Assembly: GCF_900111815.1 (NCBI RefSeq)
Contig: NZ_LT630004.1
Span: 52,443 to 116,442 of the forward strand
Reading direction: 5' to 3'
Length of the DNA: 64,000 nucleotides
Source of the DNA: Bacillus massilinigeriensis
GTDB taxonomy: Bacteria; Bacillota; Bacilli; Bacillales; Cytobacillaceae
The notes beneath the pieces were generated by a model. It was not told the origin of the DNA. It saw only the letters and a program-made list of their open reading frames with translations, and searched no databases. Shown piece by piece: positions 1 through 9,380 of this stretch (position 1 is its first letter; every line of letters begins with the position of its first letter). The position numbers and the translations under genes are program-made.

Positions 1-882
1 CTCTTTCGTCAATCCGGAGGAGTACCTCTTAAAATCCGAATCGATAATTTGACTCCGGCAGTGAAGAAGACCCGTTCAAAGGTGGAAGAGGCGCAACTGA
101 CAGATGCATTTATACAATTTCAAAACCATTATGGGTTTGATGTTCAAGTGTGTAATCCCAGAAGCGGCCATGAAAAAGGGAATGTTGAAAATAAGGTGGG
201 ATATATCCGCTACAACTTCTTTAGCAAGGCCCCCGTTATGAAAGACTTTGATGATCTCACATCGAAACTGGAAAAGAGATTAGCAGAAGACAGGGATCGC
301 GTTCATTATGAAAAACAGGTCAGAATAATAGATTTATGGGAGGAAGAGTCCAAGCATCTTTTGGCCCTCCCTGAGCAAGATTATCCCGTTTTCAAAGAAG
401 AACAGGTTAAGGTGAATAAGTATAATGAAATAAGGCTTGATCAGACTTTGGTACATGTCCCTAAAGCAGCAAACTATGGCATTCTATATATTCAATGCAC
501 TTGGGACTCCTTTAAAGTGGTAACACCAGATGGCGAAATTCTGCTCGAGGACTTTCGTCCTTACATGAATAAAAGAAAGGCCTTGCCTTGGCAGTCCATT
601 GTAAAGGGATGGATTCAGAAACCCCGAGCACTTCCCTACTCGCGTTATCATGAATATTTACCAGGAAGGATTCGAAATTACTTAATGGTGGATAATTTGT
701 CCATTCGTCAGGAACGTCTGAAGGCTTTGGCAGCTCTGCTTGTTACACATGATATGAAGGGAATTAACTTGAATTTTTATGAACTAATAGAGGAAGAAAA
801 GCTTGGAACACAAGCCAATCCTTTTGATGTGGAATGGTCCAAATATGATAATTTGGCCGGAACTAAGGAGGCTATGTCATGA
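1..882 (+). CDS. istA: IS21 transposase IstA, 5'-truncated by window edge
   Basis: This is the C-terminal part of the IS21 DDE transposase, which cuts and joins the IS ends. The reading frame is open from base 1. It shows the rve-core signature GGVP..IRIDNL (second catalytic Asp at bases 43-45) followed by CNP...GHEKGNVENKVGY, whose Glu near base 187 is the third catalytic residue. The rest is the C-terminal beta-barrel and tail region. The start codon and the N-terminal helix-turn-helix lie upstream of the window. The gene overlaps istB by 4 bp, as usual for translational coupling in this family. Nothing in the visible part looks broken. Confidence 0.93.
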   Translation, partial: LFRQSGGVPLKIRIDNLTPAVKKTRSKVEEAQLTDAFIQFQNHYGFDVQVCNPRSGHEKGNVENKVGYIRYNFFSKAPVMKDFDDLTSKLEKRLAEDRDRVHYEKQVRIIDLWEEESKHLLALPEQDYPVFKEEQVKVNKYNEIRLDQTLVHVPKAANYGILYIQCTWDSFKVVTPDGEILLEDFRPYMNKRKALPWQSIVKGWIQKPRALPYSRYHEYLPGRIRNYLMVDNLSIRQERLKALAALLVTHDMKGINLNFYELIEEEKLGTQANPFDVEWSKYDNLAGTKEAMS

Positions 883-1607
883 CTTTCGATCTCAGAAGTA
901 AGTGCAAGTCTCTTCGTTTGGCCTACATTCCAGACATTTATGGCAAGATCCCTTTTGATAATCCTGAACAGTATGTAAATGATTTATTTGAGGAGGAATT
1001 GAAGCTAAGGGAGAGAGCGAAAATAACACGTTTAATAAAGAAGGCTGGATTCTTGGATCGGAAAAGTCTTGAAACATTTGAATGGCATGAACAGCAAATG
1101 AGGTTGCCTGGTCAGATGACAAAAGAGAGACTTTACAGTCTGGATTTTATTGAACAAAGAGAGAACGTAGTTCTAGTCGGAACACCTGGAACCGGGAAAA
1201 CCCATTTAGCAACAGGGCTAGGAAGAAAAGCATGTGAATTGGGGTTTGAAGTAGGTTTTTATCGAGTTTCTCATTTGGTAGAAGAGTTAGAGAACGTCTT
1301 GAGGTTGAACCGGTTATCCGCCTTCCGAAAAAGAATCCAGAAACTAGACTTAGTGATTCTGGATGAAATGGGGTATCTTCCCTTCGGAAAAGAGGGATCA
1401 GAGTTATTGTTCCAGTTAATATCTGAGTGTTATGAGCAGAAAAGTCTAATTATAACCTCAAACTTGGAATTCAGCCAATGGAACAGGATTTTCACCGATT
1501 CCAGGTTAACCGCCGCTTTGGTGGATCGTTTGATTCACCATGCCCATATCATCTCATTCCATGGGGAGAGTTACCGTCTATCTCATGCATTGTCAAAAAG
1601 AAGGTAA
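879..1607 (+). CDS. istB: IS21 helper ATPase IstB
   Basis: IstB is the AAA+ helper of IS21 that is related to DnaC and selects target DNA for IstA. The 242-residue protein has Walker A GTPGTGKTH at about residues 101-109, Walker B LDLVILDE at about 156-163, and the sensor-like sequence IITSNLEFSQW. Length and motif order are normal for the family. The ATG overlaps the istA stop, so the two are translated together. It appears intact, so this IS copy could be active if the upstream part is also intact. Confidence 0.95.
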   Translation: MTFDLRSKCKSLRLAYIPDIYGKIPFDNPEQYVNDLFEEELKLRERAKITRLIKKAGFLDRKSLETFEWHEQQMRLPGQMTKERLYSLDFIEQRENVVLVGTPGTGKTHLATGLGRKACELGFEVGFYRVSHLVEELENVLRLNRLSAFRKRIQKLDLVILDEMGYLPFGKEGSELLFQLISECYEQKSLIITSNLEFSQWNRIFTDSRLTAALVDRLIHHAHIISFHGESYRLSHALSKRR

Positions 1608-1674
1608 TAGATAGGGCTGGCAAAGTTGTGCATTTTCCTTTGCATTCTTCTGCACTTTTTCCTTGCAAAATACA

Positions 1675-2082
1675 ATTGCAAGAACTGTTAAGAATACTAC
1701 CGAATTAAATAAGAAGATTACTTTAGAAAAACTTGAAATAGAACGGAGATATTGGATGCAAAGAGGAATTGAATGGAAAATAGTCACCGAAAAACAGTTA
1801 CCAAAACAAACTGCTAAAAATATCGAGTGGGTTAGAGAAACTCTATTGGAAGATGGAGTAGCAGATAAAGAGTCATTATCCCAAATTCTGCTTAATTTTT
1901 TGCTGAATAATATAGAAACTCCTTTAAAGGAGTTGCTGAAGGCTTTTGATAAATCAGAAGAAGGGGTTGCCACTGGAACAGGGCTATATCTCTTTCGTTA
2001 CTTGATTGCAAAGAAAGACATTAGAGTTAATATGACAGAAAAAATTAACCTTGCTCTAAAAGTAAAAAATATTCTTTTGTAG
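1675..2082 (+). pseudogene. tnsA: tnsA C-terminal remnant, cut by IS21
   Basis: The open frame reads TTELNKKITLEKLEIERRYW, then KGIEWKIVTEKQLPK. This is the typical start of the C-terminal domain of TnsA, the endonuclease that cuts the 5' ends of Tn7. About 135 residues remain of a usual 220-280. The N-terminal restriction-enzyme-like domain with its catalytic acidic residues and lysine is missing, replaced by the IS21 end. An ATG at 1663 arises from IS sequence and is unlikely to be a native start. The fragment keeps the TnsC/TnsB-contacting domain but cannot cut DNA. Confidence 0.85.
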
Positions 2083-2100
2083 AGAACAGGAGGGGATATT

Positions 2101-4197
2101 GTGAAATTAGTTCAGAATGCTTTGTTTAAATATGGAAGTGGAAAAGTAATACGAATTTTATATATTAACGAGCTAACTTCCGTTTTATATGTAATTGACA
2201 TGGACAGCAACAGATGGTCATATCCAATGCTCAAGAAAGATTTTCTTACTGCGTACCAAAGCAAACAAATAATCGAATTAAGTGAGGACATTTATAGTCG
2301 AGTTATTCCAGAAGAAGAGTTGAGTGAAATTGAAATTCAAAAGAGACAACATGCTTGGGAGATAGTAACTTTTTTTAAAAGTAAGTTATCAGATGATGAA
2401 CATATGTTTATTAGTAAGTATCGACAAAAGGCGATGAAGGAAACAATGACAGTTTGCAATATTAGTTACAACGCATTGAAGAATATCCTAATCAAGTATT
2501 TTAAAGGCTGTCAAACAAAATACAGTTTGTTACCGAACTACTTTAGATGTGGAGCAAGAGGGAAAGAACGAAAAGTAGGAGATAAAAAGCGGGGTCGCCC
2601 TCGGAAAAATGGACAAAATACAGGAGTTAATATTGATGAAAATATTAAGAAGGTCTTTAATGTGGGATTAAATCGATATTTTTATAATGAACGTAACAAC
2701 TCCCTCAAAATGACTTATGAATTGATACTTAAAGATTTTTTTACAAAGGAAGTAGTTGATGAAGATGGCCTTAAAATACCGTTGTTGTCCAATTCGATAC
2801 CAACATATCACCAGTTCCTGTACTGGTACAAACAGTTGAACGATGGCAAAAAAGAAATCATAAAAAGGAGGGGGACAAGAGCTTACCAGCAGAATTATAG
2901 AGCGATTATTGGAACGTCAACGGAAGATGTCTGGCAAATTGATAGTACCCAAATGGATATTTACCTCGTTAGTAGTGCAAAGGGAAAAAGAGACTTAATT
3001 GTTGGAAGACCGACATTGCATCTGGTGATATGTGCTTATACTCGTTGCATTATGGGCATGAGTATTAGTTATGAATCACTAAACAGTTATTCAGGGGAAA
3101 TGATTGCTTTAGCAAATAGCATGACATCAAAAAAAGGATTTTGTGAGAAATATGGAATTACAATAGAAGATTCTGAATGGCCGTATGCTGTTCCGACAAA
3201 GATACTGGCGGACAGAGGAGCATTAAATGGAAAGCAAATTGAAAATGCCATTACTAACTTAGGAATCACGATTCAGCAGACTCCACCCTATCATGCCGAC
3301 TATAAAGGAATCATAGAACAAGCATTTAATCAGCTAAATTTAAAATTTAAACCTTTTGTGGATGGTGTTGTTGTAAATGGAAGCAGAGCAAAGGAGCGTG
3401 GACAGCAGGATTATCGGCTGAAGGCTACTTTAACAATCGAAGAATTCACTAAAGTTATAATAAAATACATCCTGTTCTATAATAACCACCATGTTTTGAC
3501 TGATTATGTGTTAGATGAAAGTATGTTGGAAATAGGTGTCAAAAAAATTCCGAACGAAATATGGAAACATTATAGAAATTATAGTAAGGGGCAATTACGA
3601 ATTTTACCAGAAGAAGTAATCAGAACTTATCTACTTCAAAAAGATAAAGCATTAATCACTCCAAAAGGTCTTTCTTATAGAAAACTCCTCTTTGCTGGGG
3701 AGTATGCACTCCGAAATTCATTATTTCAGAAGGCTCGTATCGGGGGGAATTACCGAGTAAACATCTGCTACAATCCGATGGACCTTTCCGAAGTTTATAT
3801 GTTTGATGAAAATGGAGGTTTACATAGATTTACCCTTTTAGAGCATTTAACATCGTACTCTAATATGGGAATAGACGAAATTGAAGCATTAAAAAAGTTG
3901 GAACAAGAAATGGACAATAAGAATCAAGAAAAGGAACTGCAAGAAAAAATGAAACTTTACTCTGAAATAGAGGATATCGTAAAAGAAGCGAGAGAAAAAA
4001 CCGAATCAGAAAGGGACTATAGCAAGAGCAAATCCCAAAGGATTAAAGGAATTAAAGAAAATCAAAAGAATGAACGATTGTTGCAACGTGAGATGGCAAA
4101 AAAGGAAAGAGAAACGGAAAGCATTTTAGATGAATCTATAGATGAAGAAGACGAGTTTGCTATGTTCAGAGATTGGGAGGAAGATAACGATGAATAA
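2101..4197 (+). CDS. tnsB: Tn7-like transposase TnsB
   Basis: TnsB is the DDE transposase that binds the transposon ends and does the 3' cutting and strand transfer. The 698-residue protein has the catalytic triad in the contexts WQIDSTQMD (Asp281), ILADRGALNG (Asp371) and YKGIIEQAF (Glu406), the spacing expected for TnsB. A KRGRPRKN stretch at about 163-170 resembles an AT-hook. The C-terminal third is charged and probably contacts TnsC. Translation begins at GTG after the site GGAGGGG. The 3' end overlaps tnsC by 8 bp. It looks intact although tnsA upstream is destroyed. Confidence 0.95.
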   Translation: MKLVQNALFKYGSGKVIRILYINELTSVLYVIDMDSNRWSYPMLKKDFLTAYQSKQIIELSEDIYSRVIPEEELSEIEIQKRQHAWEIVTFFKSKLSDDEHMFISKYRQKAMKETMTVCNISYNALKNILIKYFKGCQTKYSLLPNYFRCGARGKERKVGDKKRGRPRKNGQNTGVNIDENIKKVFNVGLNRYFYNERNNSLKMTYELILKDFFTKEVVDEDGLKIPLLSNSIPTYHQFLYWYKQLNDGKKEIIKRRGTRAYQQNYRAIIGTSTEDVWQIDSTQMDIYLVSSAKGKRDLIVGRPTLHLVICAYTRCIMGMSISYESLNSYSGEMIALANSMTSKKGFCEKYGITIEDSEWPYAVPTKILADRGALNGKQIENAITNLGITIQQTPPYHADYKGIIEQAFNQLNLKFKPFVDGVVVNGSRAKERGQQDYRLKATLTIEEFTKVIIKYILFYNNHHVLTDYVLDESMLEIGVKKIPNEIWKHYRNYSKGQLRILPEEVIRTYLLQKDKALITPKGLSYRKLLFAGEYALRNSLFQKARIGGNYRVNICYNPMDLSEVYMFDENGGLHRFTLLEHLTSYSNMGIDEIEALKKLEQEMDNKNQEKELQEKMKLYSEIEDIVKEAREKTESERDYSKSKSQRIKGIKENQKNERLLQREMAKKERETESILDESIDEEDEFAMFRDWEEDNDE

Positions 4198-5680
4198 AAT
4201 TTATTTAGATAATGGAATGGAGGCTGTTGAGGCATCTTATAATGAATTTCCACTTGAAGAATACAACAGTAATCCACTAATTCAGGCATTGCCACCATTA
4301 ATGGATAAGCAAACAATTATTAAGAAGCTAATGTATCCAATACATTTTAAGGAAGAAGAACGGGATTTAGATGGTTCGTATAGACTTCACATGGTTTATA
4401 GACTGTACAAATTGTTTCAGCCTTTGCCGATTCATATTGACATCTGGAATATGGTATTTTCATTGATTTATCAGGGCTATGTGGCTCGAAATCCTTTTGA
4501 TGCCGATTATAGAAGATATGTAAATCAAACGGGTAAACAAATTATTAACCGTACCTTTGATATTAATACAAGGACTAATTTTAGAACTACAGCAAGTTGT
4601 GCCACATTAATAGGTTACAGTGGTATGGGTAAATCCTCCAGTATTAACCGTATTCTTAGCCAGATACCACAGGTAATTGTTCATAACCGATATAATGGTC
4701 AGCATTTTAACCAAATACAATTGACGCATTTAACATTACAGACACCACATAATTCAAGTCTTAAATCATTAACCCTTCAATTTTTTATGAAAGTGGATGA
4801 ATTGCTTGGGACTAATACATTCCAGAAGCATGTATCTCGTAACCTATCAACTGATGCCATGCTACCTTTAATGGGGCAAGTTGCTCAGAATTTGGGAATT
4901 GGGTTGCTATGCCTCGATGAAATTCAGCACATCCAACCAAGAGGATTACAGCAAATGATGAATTACTTTGTTACATTAATGAATTCTTTTGGTGTTCCTA
5001 TTCTTTTCATCGGTACTCCAGCATCCTATGTGATTTTTCAAAACGAGTTTAGAATCGCTCGAAGGGTAACAGGTAACGGAGAGGTGATATACAATAACAT
5101 GAAAGATGATAAAGAGTTTCGTTTCTTCTTAGAATCAATTTGGAAATATCAATGGAATAGAAAATTTGTCTCCTTAACTGAAGAAATGGTAAAGGAATTC
5201 TATGAAGACACACAAGGCGTGTCGGATTTAATTTTGAAGTTGTTTATAAATGTGCAAAAAGAATGTATCTCTAATGGGAAAGAAGAATTTACAGTAAATA
5301 TGGTTAAAAGGGTAGCGAAAGAGCAGTTTAAGTTAATGAAACCAATGATTGAAGCCATAAAATCTAAAAATCCTTATAAAATTGCACAATTTGAGGATTT
5401 AAGAAGACTTGAACTTACCGATACTTCTGCACCAAGAAAAGAGATATCAACGTCAACAATAGAGAAAGTCAGTATGGTTCAACAAGACACAAAAGAGATT
5501 CCGAAAGCTACCATAGCCTCAACAGAACCAAGAGTAAAACAAGTTTTAAATTATGCAAAAGATGATTTGAGAAGACTGTGGAAAGAAGCGAGTAAAAATG
5601 AGGAAACTATTTATCAACTATTAGTGGATAATGAATATGTGGATGACATGAGTTTGTGGCAAGAAGAAGGTAATATATAA
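4190..5680 (+). CDS. tnsC: Tn7-like AAA+ regulator TnsC
   Basis: TnsC is the ATPase that links target selection by TnsD/TniQ to the transposase. I choose the ATG at 4190, which follows GGGAGGA with good spacing, rather than an earlier in-frame ATG at 4142. This gives 496 residues. Walker A is GYSGMGKSS (about 142-149) and Walker B is LLCLDE (about 239-244), followed by IQHI and a sensor-type GTPASY. The C-terminal 100 residues are low-complexity and charged, as expected for the TnsB-contacting tail. The stop TAA overlaps the ATG of the next gene (TAATG). Confidence 0.94.
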   Translation: MNKIYLDNGMEAVEASYNEFPLEEYNSNPLIQALPPLMDKQTIIKKLMYPIHFKEEERDLDGSYRLHMVYRLYKLFQPLPIHIDIWNMVFSLIYQGYVARNPFDADYRRYVNQTGKQIINRTFDINTRTNFRTTASCATLIGYSGMGKSSSINRILSQIPQVIVHNRYNGQHFNQIQLTHLTLQTPHNSSLKSLTLQFFMKVDELLGTNTFQKHVSRNLSTDAMLPLMGQVAQNLGIGLLCLDEIQHIQPRGLQQMMNYFVTLMNSFGVPILFIGTPASYVIFQNEFRIARRVTGNGEVIYNNMKDDKEFRFFLESIWKYQWNRKFVSLTEEMVKEFYEDTQGVSDLILKLFINVQKECISNGKEEFTVNMVKRVAKEQFKLMKPMIEAIKSKNPYKIAQFEDLRRLELTDTSAPRKEISTSTIEKVSMVQQDTKEIPKATIASTEPRVKQVLNYAKDDLRRLWKEASKNEETIYQLLVDNEYVDDMSLWQEEGNI

Positions 5681-7185
5681 TGCTGAATTTTTTTCCAATA
5701 ATCTTTCAAGATGAATTATTAGTTTCAATTTTTTCCCGATATAAAAATATCTGTGGAATGAGGAGCAGACAGGCTTTTGAAAAAGATTTATTTGATAGGT
5801 TAGAGGGAAGAAAGTCAGTTTGGTTGCCACAAAATTTAAGTGCATTAGTAGCCAATCTTCCTCCAAATTCTAAGATAACGGTTGAGGAACTCATACAGAA
5901 TCATACAATGTATCCATATTACACTGCTTTTTTATCCAATGAAAAATCTAAGTTGATATTTGATTGTATGACGAGAAAAAGCGGAAAAGCAATTGAAAGT
6001 ATGGTTGGATTAGGTGGGAGCAAAGTAAAGCCGAACAATGTATTGAGATACTGTCCCTTATGTTTTCAGGATGATATGAGAAATGGGGAAAGTTGTTGGC
6101 GTAGACTACCACAAATTCCAGGTGCGTTATATTGCCCAACACATGAAGTTCTTTATAAAGATAGCAATGTTTTAATAACAGAAAGTAGAAATGCTTATAT
6201 ATGTGCAGATGAAGATGTATGTGATTCAGAATTGGCAGAAGATGTTTACCCAACTAATTTCAAAGAACTTAATTTAAGGTACATGGAAAATGCCTCTTAT
6301 TTGTTATTTCATAATCAGAACAGGCTTGATTTGTCTTTTATTATCCAGTTTTATATTGATAGGTTGAGAGAGAAACAATTAGCTTCAAATAGTGGTAGTC
6401 TCTATATAGAAAGGTTGGTAGAGGCTTTTATGCAATACTATCCTTCAGATTATTTAGAGCTTATGCAGAGTGAAGTGAATTTGGAGCAGAAAGCCAATTG
6501 GTTAAGGTTATTTGTCAGAAACAATAACAAAAATAGAAGTCCACTGCGACACCTTCTTTTTCTACAGTTTCTAAATTTCGATGTTCAAGAACTGTTTGTT
6601 GCTAATAATGTGATTGGTAAACGTTCTATAACCATGAACCGTAGACCTTTATTTTCTATTGAAGAAAGAAGAGAAGCATGGTTGAAGTTAATTGAGGAGA
6701 ATCCAGGAGCGAATAGGAGTCAATTAAAAGAAAAAGGTAAGAGCATTCACACTTGGATTTGTGCTCACGATTGGGATTGGTATGACCAGGTAACTCCTAA
6801 AGTTACAAAAAGAAAGAAAAGAATTGGAACGGTAGATTGGGAAAAAAGAGATGAAGAATATTTGGAACTGGCTCAACAAGCGGTGCAAACAATTCTAAAG
6901 GGAGAGGGAAAACCAATAAGAGTTACTCCAAGGAGTATCCGATATGCAATTGGTATTAAGCGAAGTTTCCAACATCCAAACCTCGTTAAAACTGGACAAT
7001 ATCTAAAAGAAGTAACCGAAGATATACAAAGTTATCGGATAAGAAAGATAAAATGGGCGATAGACGAAATGATAAAGACTGGACAAAGGTTGACTGTATA
7101 TAAAGTTCAATTATATGCAGGATTTGGAGAGGGAAATAAGGAAATAAAGACTTTAATCCAGGGGTTATTAGAGGAGATTCAATAG
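5680..7185 (+). CDS. TniQ/TnsD-family target-site selector
   Basis: TniQ-domain proteins recruit TnsC to the target. TnsD in Tn7 binds a specific chromosomal site. The N-terminus (PIIFQDELLVSIFSRY) is the TniQ start, and a CCCH zinc site is formed by Cys125, Cys128, Cys152 and His155 in YCPLC...YCPTH. At 501 residues it is TnsD-sized rather than a short TniQ, so it probably carries its own C-terminal DNA-binding domains (KRKKRIGT and repeated R/K-rich segments) for a fixed attachment site. It is the last tns gene seen. The target gene should lie beyond the right end, outside this window. Confidence 0.9.
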   Translation: MLNFFPIIFQDELLVSIFSRYKNICGMRSRQAFEKDLFDRLEGRKSVWLPQNLSALVANLPPNSKITVEELIQNHTMYPYYTAFLSNEKSKLIFDCMTRKSGKAIESMVGLGGSKVKPNNVLRYCPLCFQDDMRNGESCWRRLPQIPGALYCPTHEVLYKDSNVLITESRNAYICADEDVCDSELAEDVYPTNFKELNLRYMENASYLLFHNQNRLDLSFIIQFYIDRLREKQLASNSGSLYIERLVEAFMQYYPSDYLELMQSEVNLEQKANWLRLFVRNNNKNRSPLRHLLFLQFLNFDVQELFVANNVIGKRSITMNRRPLFSIEERREAWLKLIEENPGANRSQLKEKGKSIHTWICAHDWDWYDQVTPKVTKRKKRIGTVDWEKRDEEYLELAQQAVQTILKGEGKPIRVTPRSIRYAIGIKRSFQHPNLVKTGQYLKEVTEDIQSYRIRKIKWAIDEMIKTGQRLTVYKVQLYAGFGEGNKEIKTLIQGLLEEIQ

Positions 7186-7270
7186 AATATATGGGAAATA
7201 GAAACTTGTAAAAGTTCTATTATCCCATTAAATATTCTTTGGCTGTATATTATCATTAGAGATAGGATGG

Positions 7271-8146
7271 CTAATTTTGTTCTTTGTCATCAATAAGGCT
7301 CTTCTCTAATAACAAGTTTAACTTTTCTATTTCAGAATTGTTTCCAGCATTAGCATCTTTATTAGATTTATCTAAGTCAGATAAGTTTTTTTGCATAACT
7401 TTTAATTCTTCCTGTAGAATGTTTATTTCTTTTTGTAAATCCTTTATTAGTTCTATTTGTTCAGTTAAAACTTTTGATTGTTGTTCCAATTGATTAGAAC
7501 TGTTAGTGGCCATTGTAAAGCTAAGACATATAAGGGAAAAAAAGATACCAAGCGATATTAACGCATTTCGTAGATTATTGTTACTACAGTCCACATAATT
7601 GTTAAGAACGGTGTTTTGAAAAGTAGTCATTTTATATTGAGTACCTATCATTAATAGCTTTTCTTCCTTTTTCTTTTCATTTGTTGAAAGCTGTTCCAGA
7701 TATACAAAGTCTTTCGGACTAAAATCATATTTAGGTCTTGAGTTTAAGGTTAATAAAGAATAAAAGCCAGAAACAATCAAATAAAAACAACTTGCAATGA
7801 CGAAAGAGACAAGAATTGCTGTTATCCACTCGTTAGCATAAAGTTTATCTTTTAAGTTTAAAATATAGCTGGATATTCCACCAACCATCGAGAACGCCAG
7901 AGTTACAGCGACTGCAGTTACTTTGGCTTTATCTTGTAAAGAACCTATTTTTTCATGTATGCCTTTCAATAAATCTTTAGCATCATCTTCCTCAATACCA
8001 GCAAACATTTCTATGTCCTCAATAGCTTCTTCCTGTACAATTTTATTCCAGGTAGTATTTTGCTCTTGTTTAACCAACTTATTAGCGGAGTTGCATTCCA
8101 CCATCGGAAGTAAGGCATATAAAAACCTTAAAAGATTTCCTTTCAT
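7271..8146 (-). CDS. Three-TM membrane protein with coiled-coil tail, third gene of ATP-grasp peptide cassette
   Basis: I do not recognise a named family with certainty. The ATG at 8146 overlaps the stop of the ATP-grasp gene (ATGA), which decides the start and gives 291 residues. There is a soluble N-terminal part, hydrophobic segments at about 76-96, 108-130 and 193-213, and then a heptad-rich helix (about 218-260) with a polar tail. The layout is reminiscent of small membrane effectors or exporter partners in defence cassettes. Translational coupling to a peptide-modifying enzyme suggests that it transports, senses or is triggered by the modified peptide. That function is inference only. 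Confidence 0.75.
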   Translation of the reverse strand: MKGNLLRFLYALLPMVECNSANKLVKQEQNTTWNKIVQEEAIEDIEMFAGIEEDDAKDLLKGIHEKIGSLQDKAKVTAVAVTLAFSMVGGISSYILNLKDKLYANEWITAILVSFVIASCFYLIVSGFYSLLTLNSRPKYDFSPKDFVYLEQLSTNEKKKEEKLLMIGTQYKMTTFQNTVLNNYVDCSNNNLRNALISLGIFFSLICLSFTMATNSSNQLEQQSKVLTEQIELIKDLQKEINILQEELKVMQKNLSDLDKSNKDANAGNNSEIEKLNLLLEKSLIDDKEQN

Positions 8147-9084
8147 TGCATCACCAACATATTTGCAAAAGATTGAGGAATTGGTTGCCCAGTAGTATGC
8201 ACTAACCATGCCCATTCACCAGTAGGATTTATTTCTAAGAATATATAGTCATTTTTATCTGTTTTTAATAAATCAATTGCACCAAACTTCAATCCCAGTT
8301 GTTTAACAATTTCAATGCAATTATTTTTAACGGTAGTAGGTAAGCTGACCGTATTAAACTGGACATCATCTTTAGCTTTTCTCCAATCAATATCCACGCC
8401 TTTTCCACTGATTGTGATGTCAGTTGCAAAAACCTCGTTTCCAACAACTGTAACTCTAATATCCGTTTTTGGAAAAACATAGTCTTGTATTGTAACAGGG
8501 GCCAACTTAAGATTAGCTTCTTGCAGTTCTTTCTTGTCAATTATATTGGAATAGACAAACCCTTCATTTCCACCAATATTGAAAAATGCAGTATCTAACG
8601 ATTTTATTATATATTTTTCATTGTGGAGTTCGGGAGGATAATTGGTTACTGTAGTGTTAGGAATACTAAACCCAATTTTTTTTGCATATTTCAATTGCAC
8701 TATTTTGTTTTCAGCTTTATATGTCTTTTCTGGATTGTTTGCCCAAAGAACATTTTCAAAGATTAATAAGTTCCTTATAAAAGACATCCATTGCTCTTTA
8801 TATAGCACACTTTCTAAAGTACTTTCAGCTTGATTTAATTCCCTTAAAAAAATAGGTGCTCTAAAATAGATACTTTTGAGGTGTTTTTCAGAAACTAAAT
8901 ATTCGTTTTCACCTACAGTAATCAGCATATCAAAATAAGATGAATTTATTTGTATTTTATAATTATGGAATTCATCACGATTAAGTCTAAGATAGTTTGT
9001 TTCTTTACGTTCCAATTCAATACAAATAAAATCAGTAGTAAAATCATATTTATCCGAAATTAAGAGAACATCCACAATTATCAC
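8143..9084 (-). CDS. ATP-grasp peptide ligase, MvdC/MvdD-like (graspetide maturase)
   Basis: ATP-grasp enzymes of this type form ester or amide cross-links between side chains of a ribosomal peptide (microviridin, plesiocin and relatives). The 313-residue protein has a non-catalytic N-terminal domain, then KYIIKSL (about 157-163), the metal/nucleotide segment DIRVTVVGNEVFA (about 208-220) and the terminal FLEINPTGEW motif with Glu284 and Asn286, which bind Mg-ATP. This matches the RimK/MvdD fold. It begins with GTG overlapping the stop of the small upstream gene and ends overlapping the membrane-protein gene. The reaction type is known for the family; the substrate is inferred from adjacency. 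Confidence 0.88.
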   Translation of the reverse strand: MIIVDVLLISDKYDFTTDFICIELERKETNYLRLNRDEFHNYKIQINSSYFDMLITVGENEYLVSEKHLKSIYFRAPIFLRELNQAESTLESVLYKEQWMSFIRNLLIFENVLWANNPEKTYKAENKIVQLKYAKKIGFSIPNTTVTNYPPELHNEKYIIKSLDTAFFNIGGNEGFVYSNIIDKKELQEANLKLAPVTIQDYVFPKTDIRVTVVGNEVFATDITISGKGVDIDWRKAKDDVQFNTVSLPTTVKNNCIEIVKQLGLKFGAIDLLKTDKNDYIFLEINPTGEWAWLVHTTGQPIPQSFANMLVMQ

Positions 9085-9284
9085 TTTTGGTCTTCGCCTC
9101 TTTCAACATCATGTTTTTTAGTCGAAGGAAGTGGTCTTTTTGGATTTAGAACCAGCGGTTTAATTGTGCTATTGTCTAACCAATAACCTTTTTCTGTTGA
9201 ATACATAGAGTCTTCAGTTCCTGACCTTTTATCATAGTTCTTTTCGTAGATATGAATTTTATCAAGCAATATATGTTTTGCCAT
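9081..9284 (-). CDS. Candidate graspetide precursor peptide
   Basis: This is a 67-residue peptide starting with ATG after AAAGGGG, directly upstream of and overlapping the ATP-grasp gene by 4 bp. The N-terminal two thirds would be the leader, with a YWLDNSTIKPLVLNPKRP segment as the possible recognition part. The C-terminus, PLPSTKKHDVERGEDQK, is rich in Ser/Thr/Lys and Asp/Glu, the donor and acceptor side chains needed for omega-ester or amide rings. It does not contain the classic microviridin PFFARFL leader or a TxK core, so it would belong to another graspetide group. No signal peptide is seen. Confidence 0.72.
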   Translation of the reverse strand: MAKHILLDKIHIYEKNYDKRSGTEDSMYSTEKGYWLDNSTIKPLVLNPKRPLPSTKKHDVERGEDQK

Positions 9285-9380
9285 AACGTTATCCCCTTTG
9301 TAAAAATTATCTAATAACATGATAAGGTAGACGATAGAATAAATAAAGTATTTATGGAACAATAATATTTTAAAGACTAT

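Larger units (their letters stand above)
1..1674 (+). mobile_element. IS21-family insertion sequence (left part outside window)
   Basis: The istA/istB pair with an ATGA overlap is the hallmark of IS21. Downstream of istB, at about 1626-1674, there is a terminal region with spaced TGCA motifs (TTGTGCATT, TTTGCATT, TCTGCAC, CTTGCA) like the multiple repeats at IS21 ends. The exact last base is inferred to be near the TACA at 1671-1674, because tnsA homology begins right after it. The element interrupts the tnsA gene of a Tn7-like transposon. The left end and the target duplication lie outside the window, so the other boundary cannot be checked. Confidence 0.8.

Noticed and set aside
1663-1674. 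ATG at 1663 as true start of TnsA
   Set aside because: It lies in the IS21 terminal sequence; the encoded protein lacks the nuclease domain.
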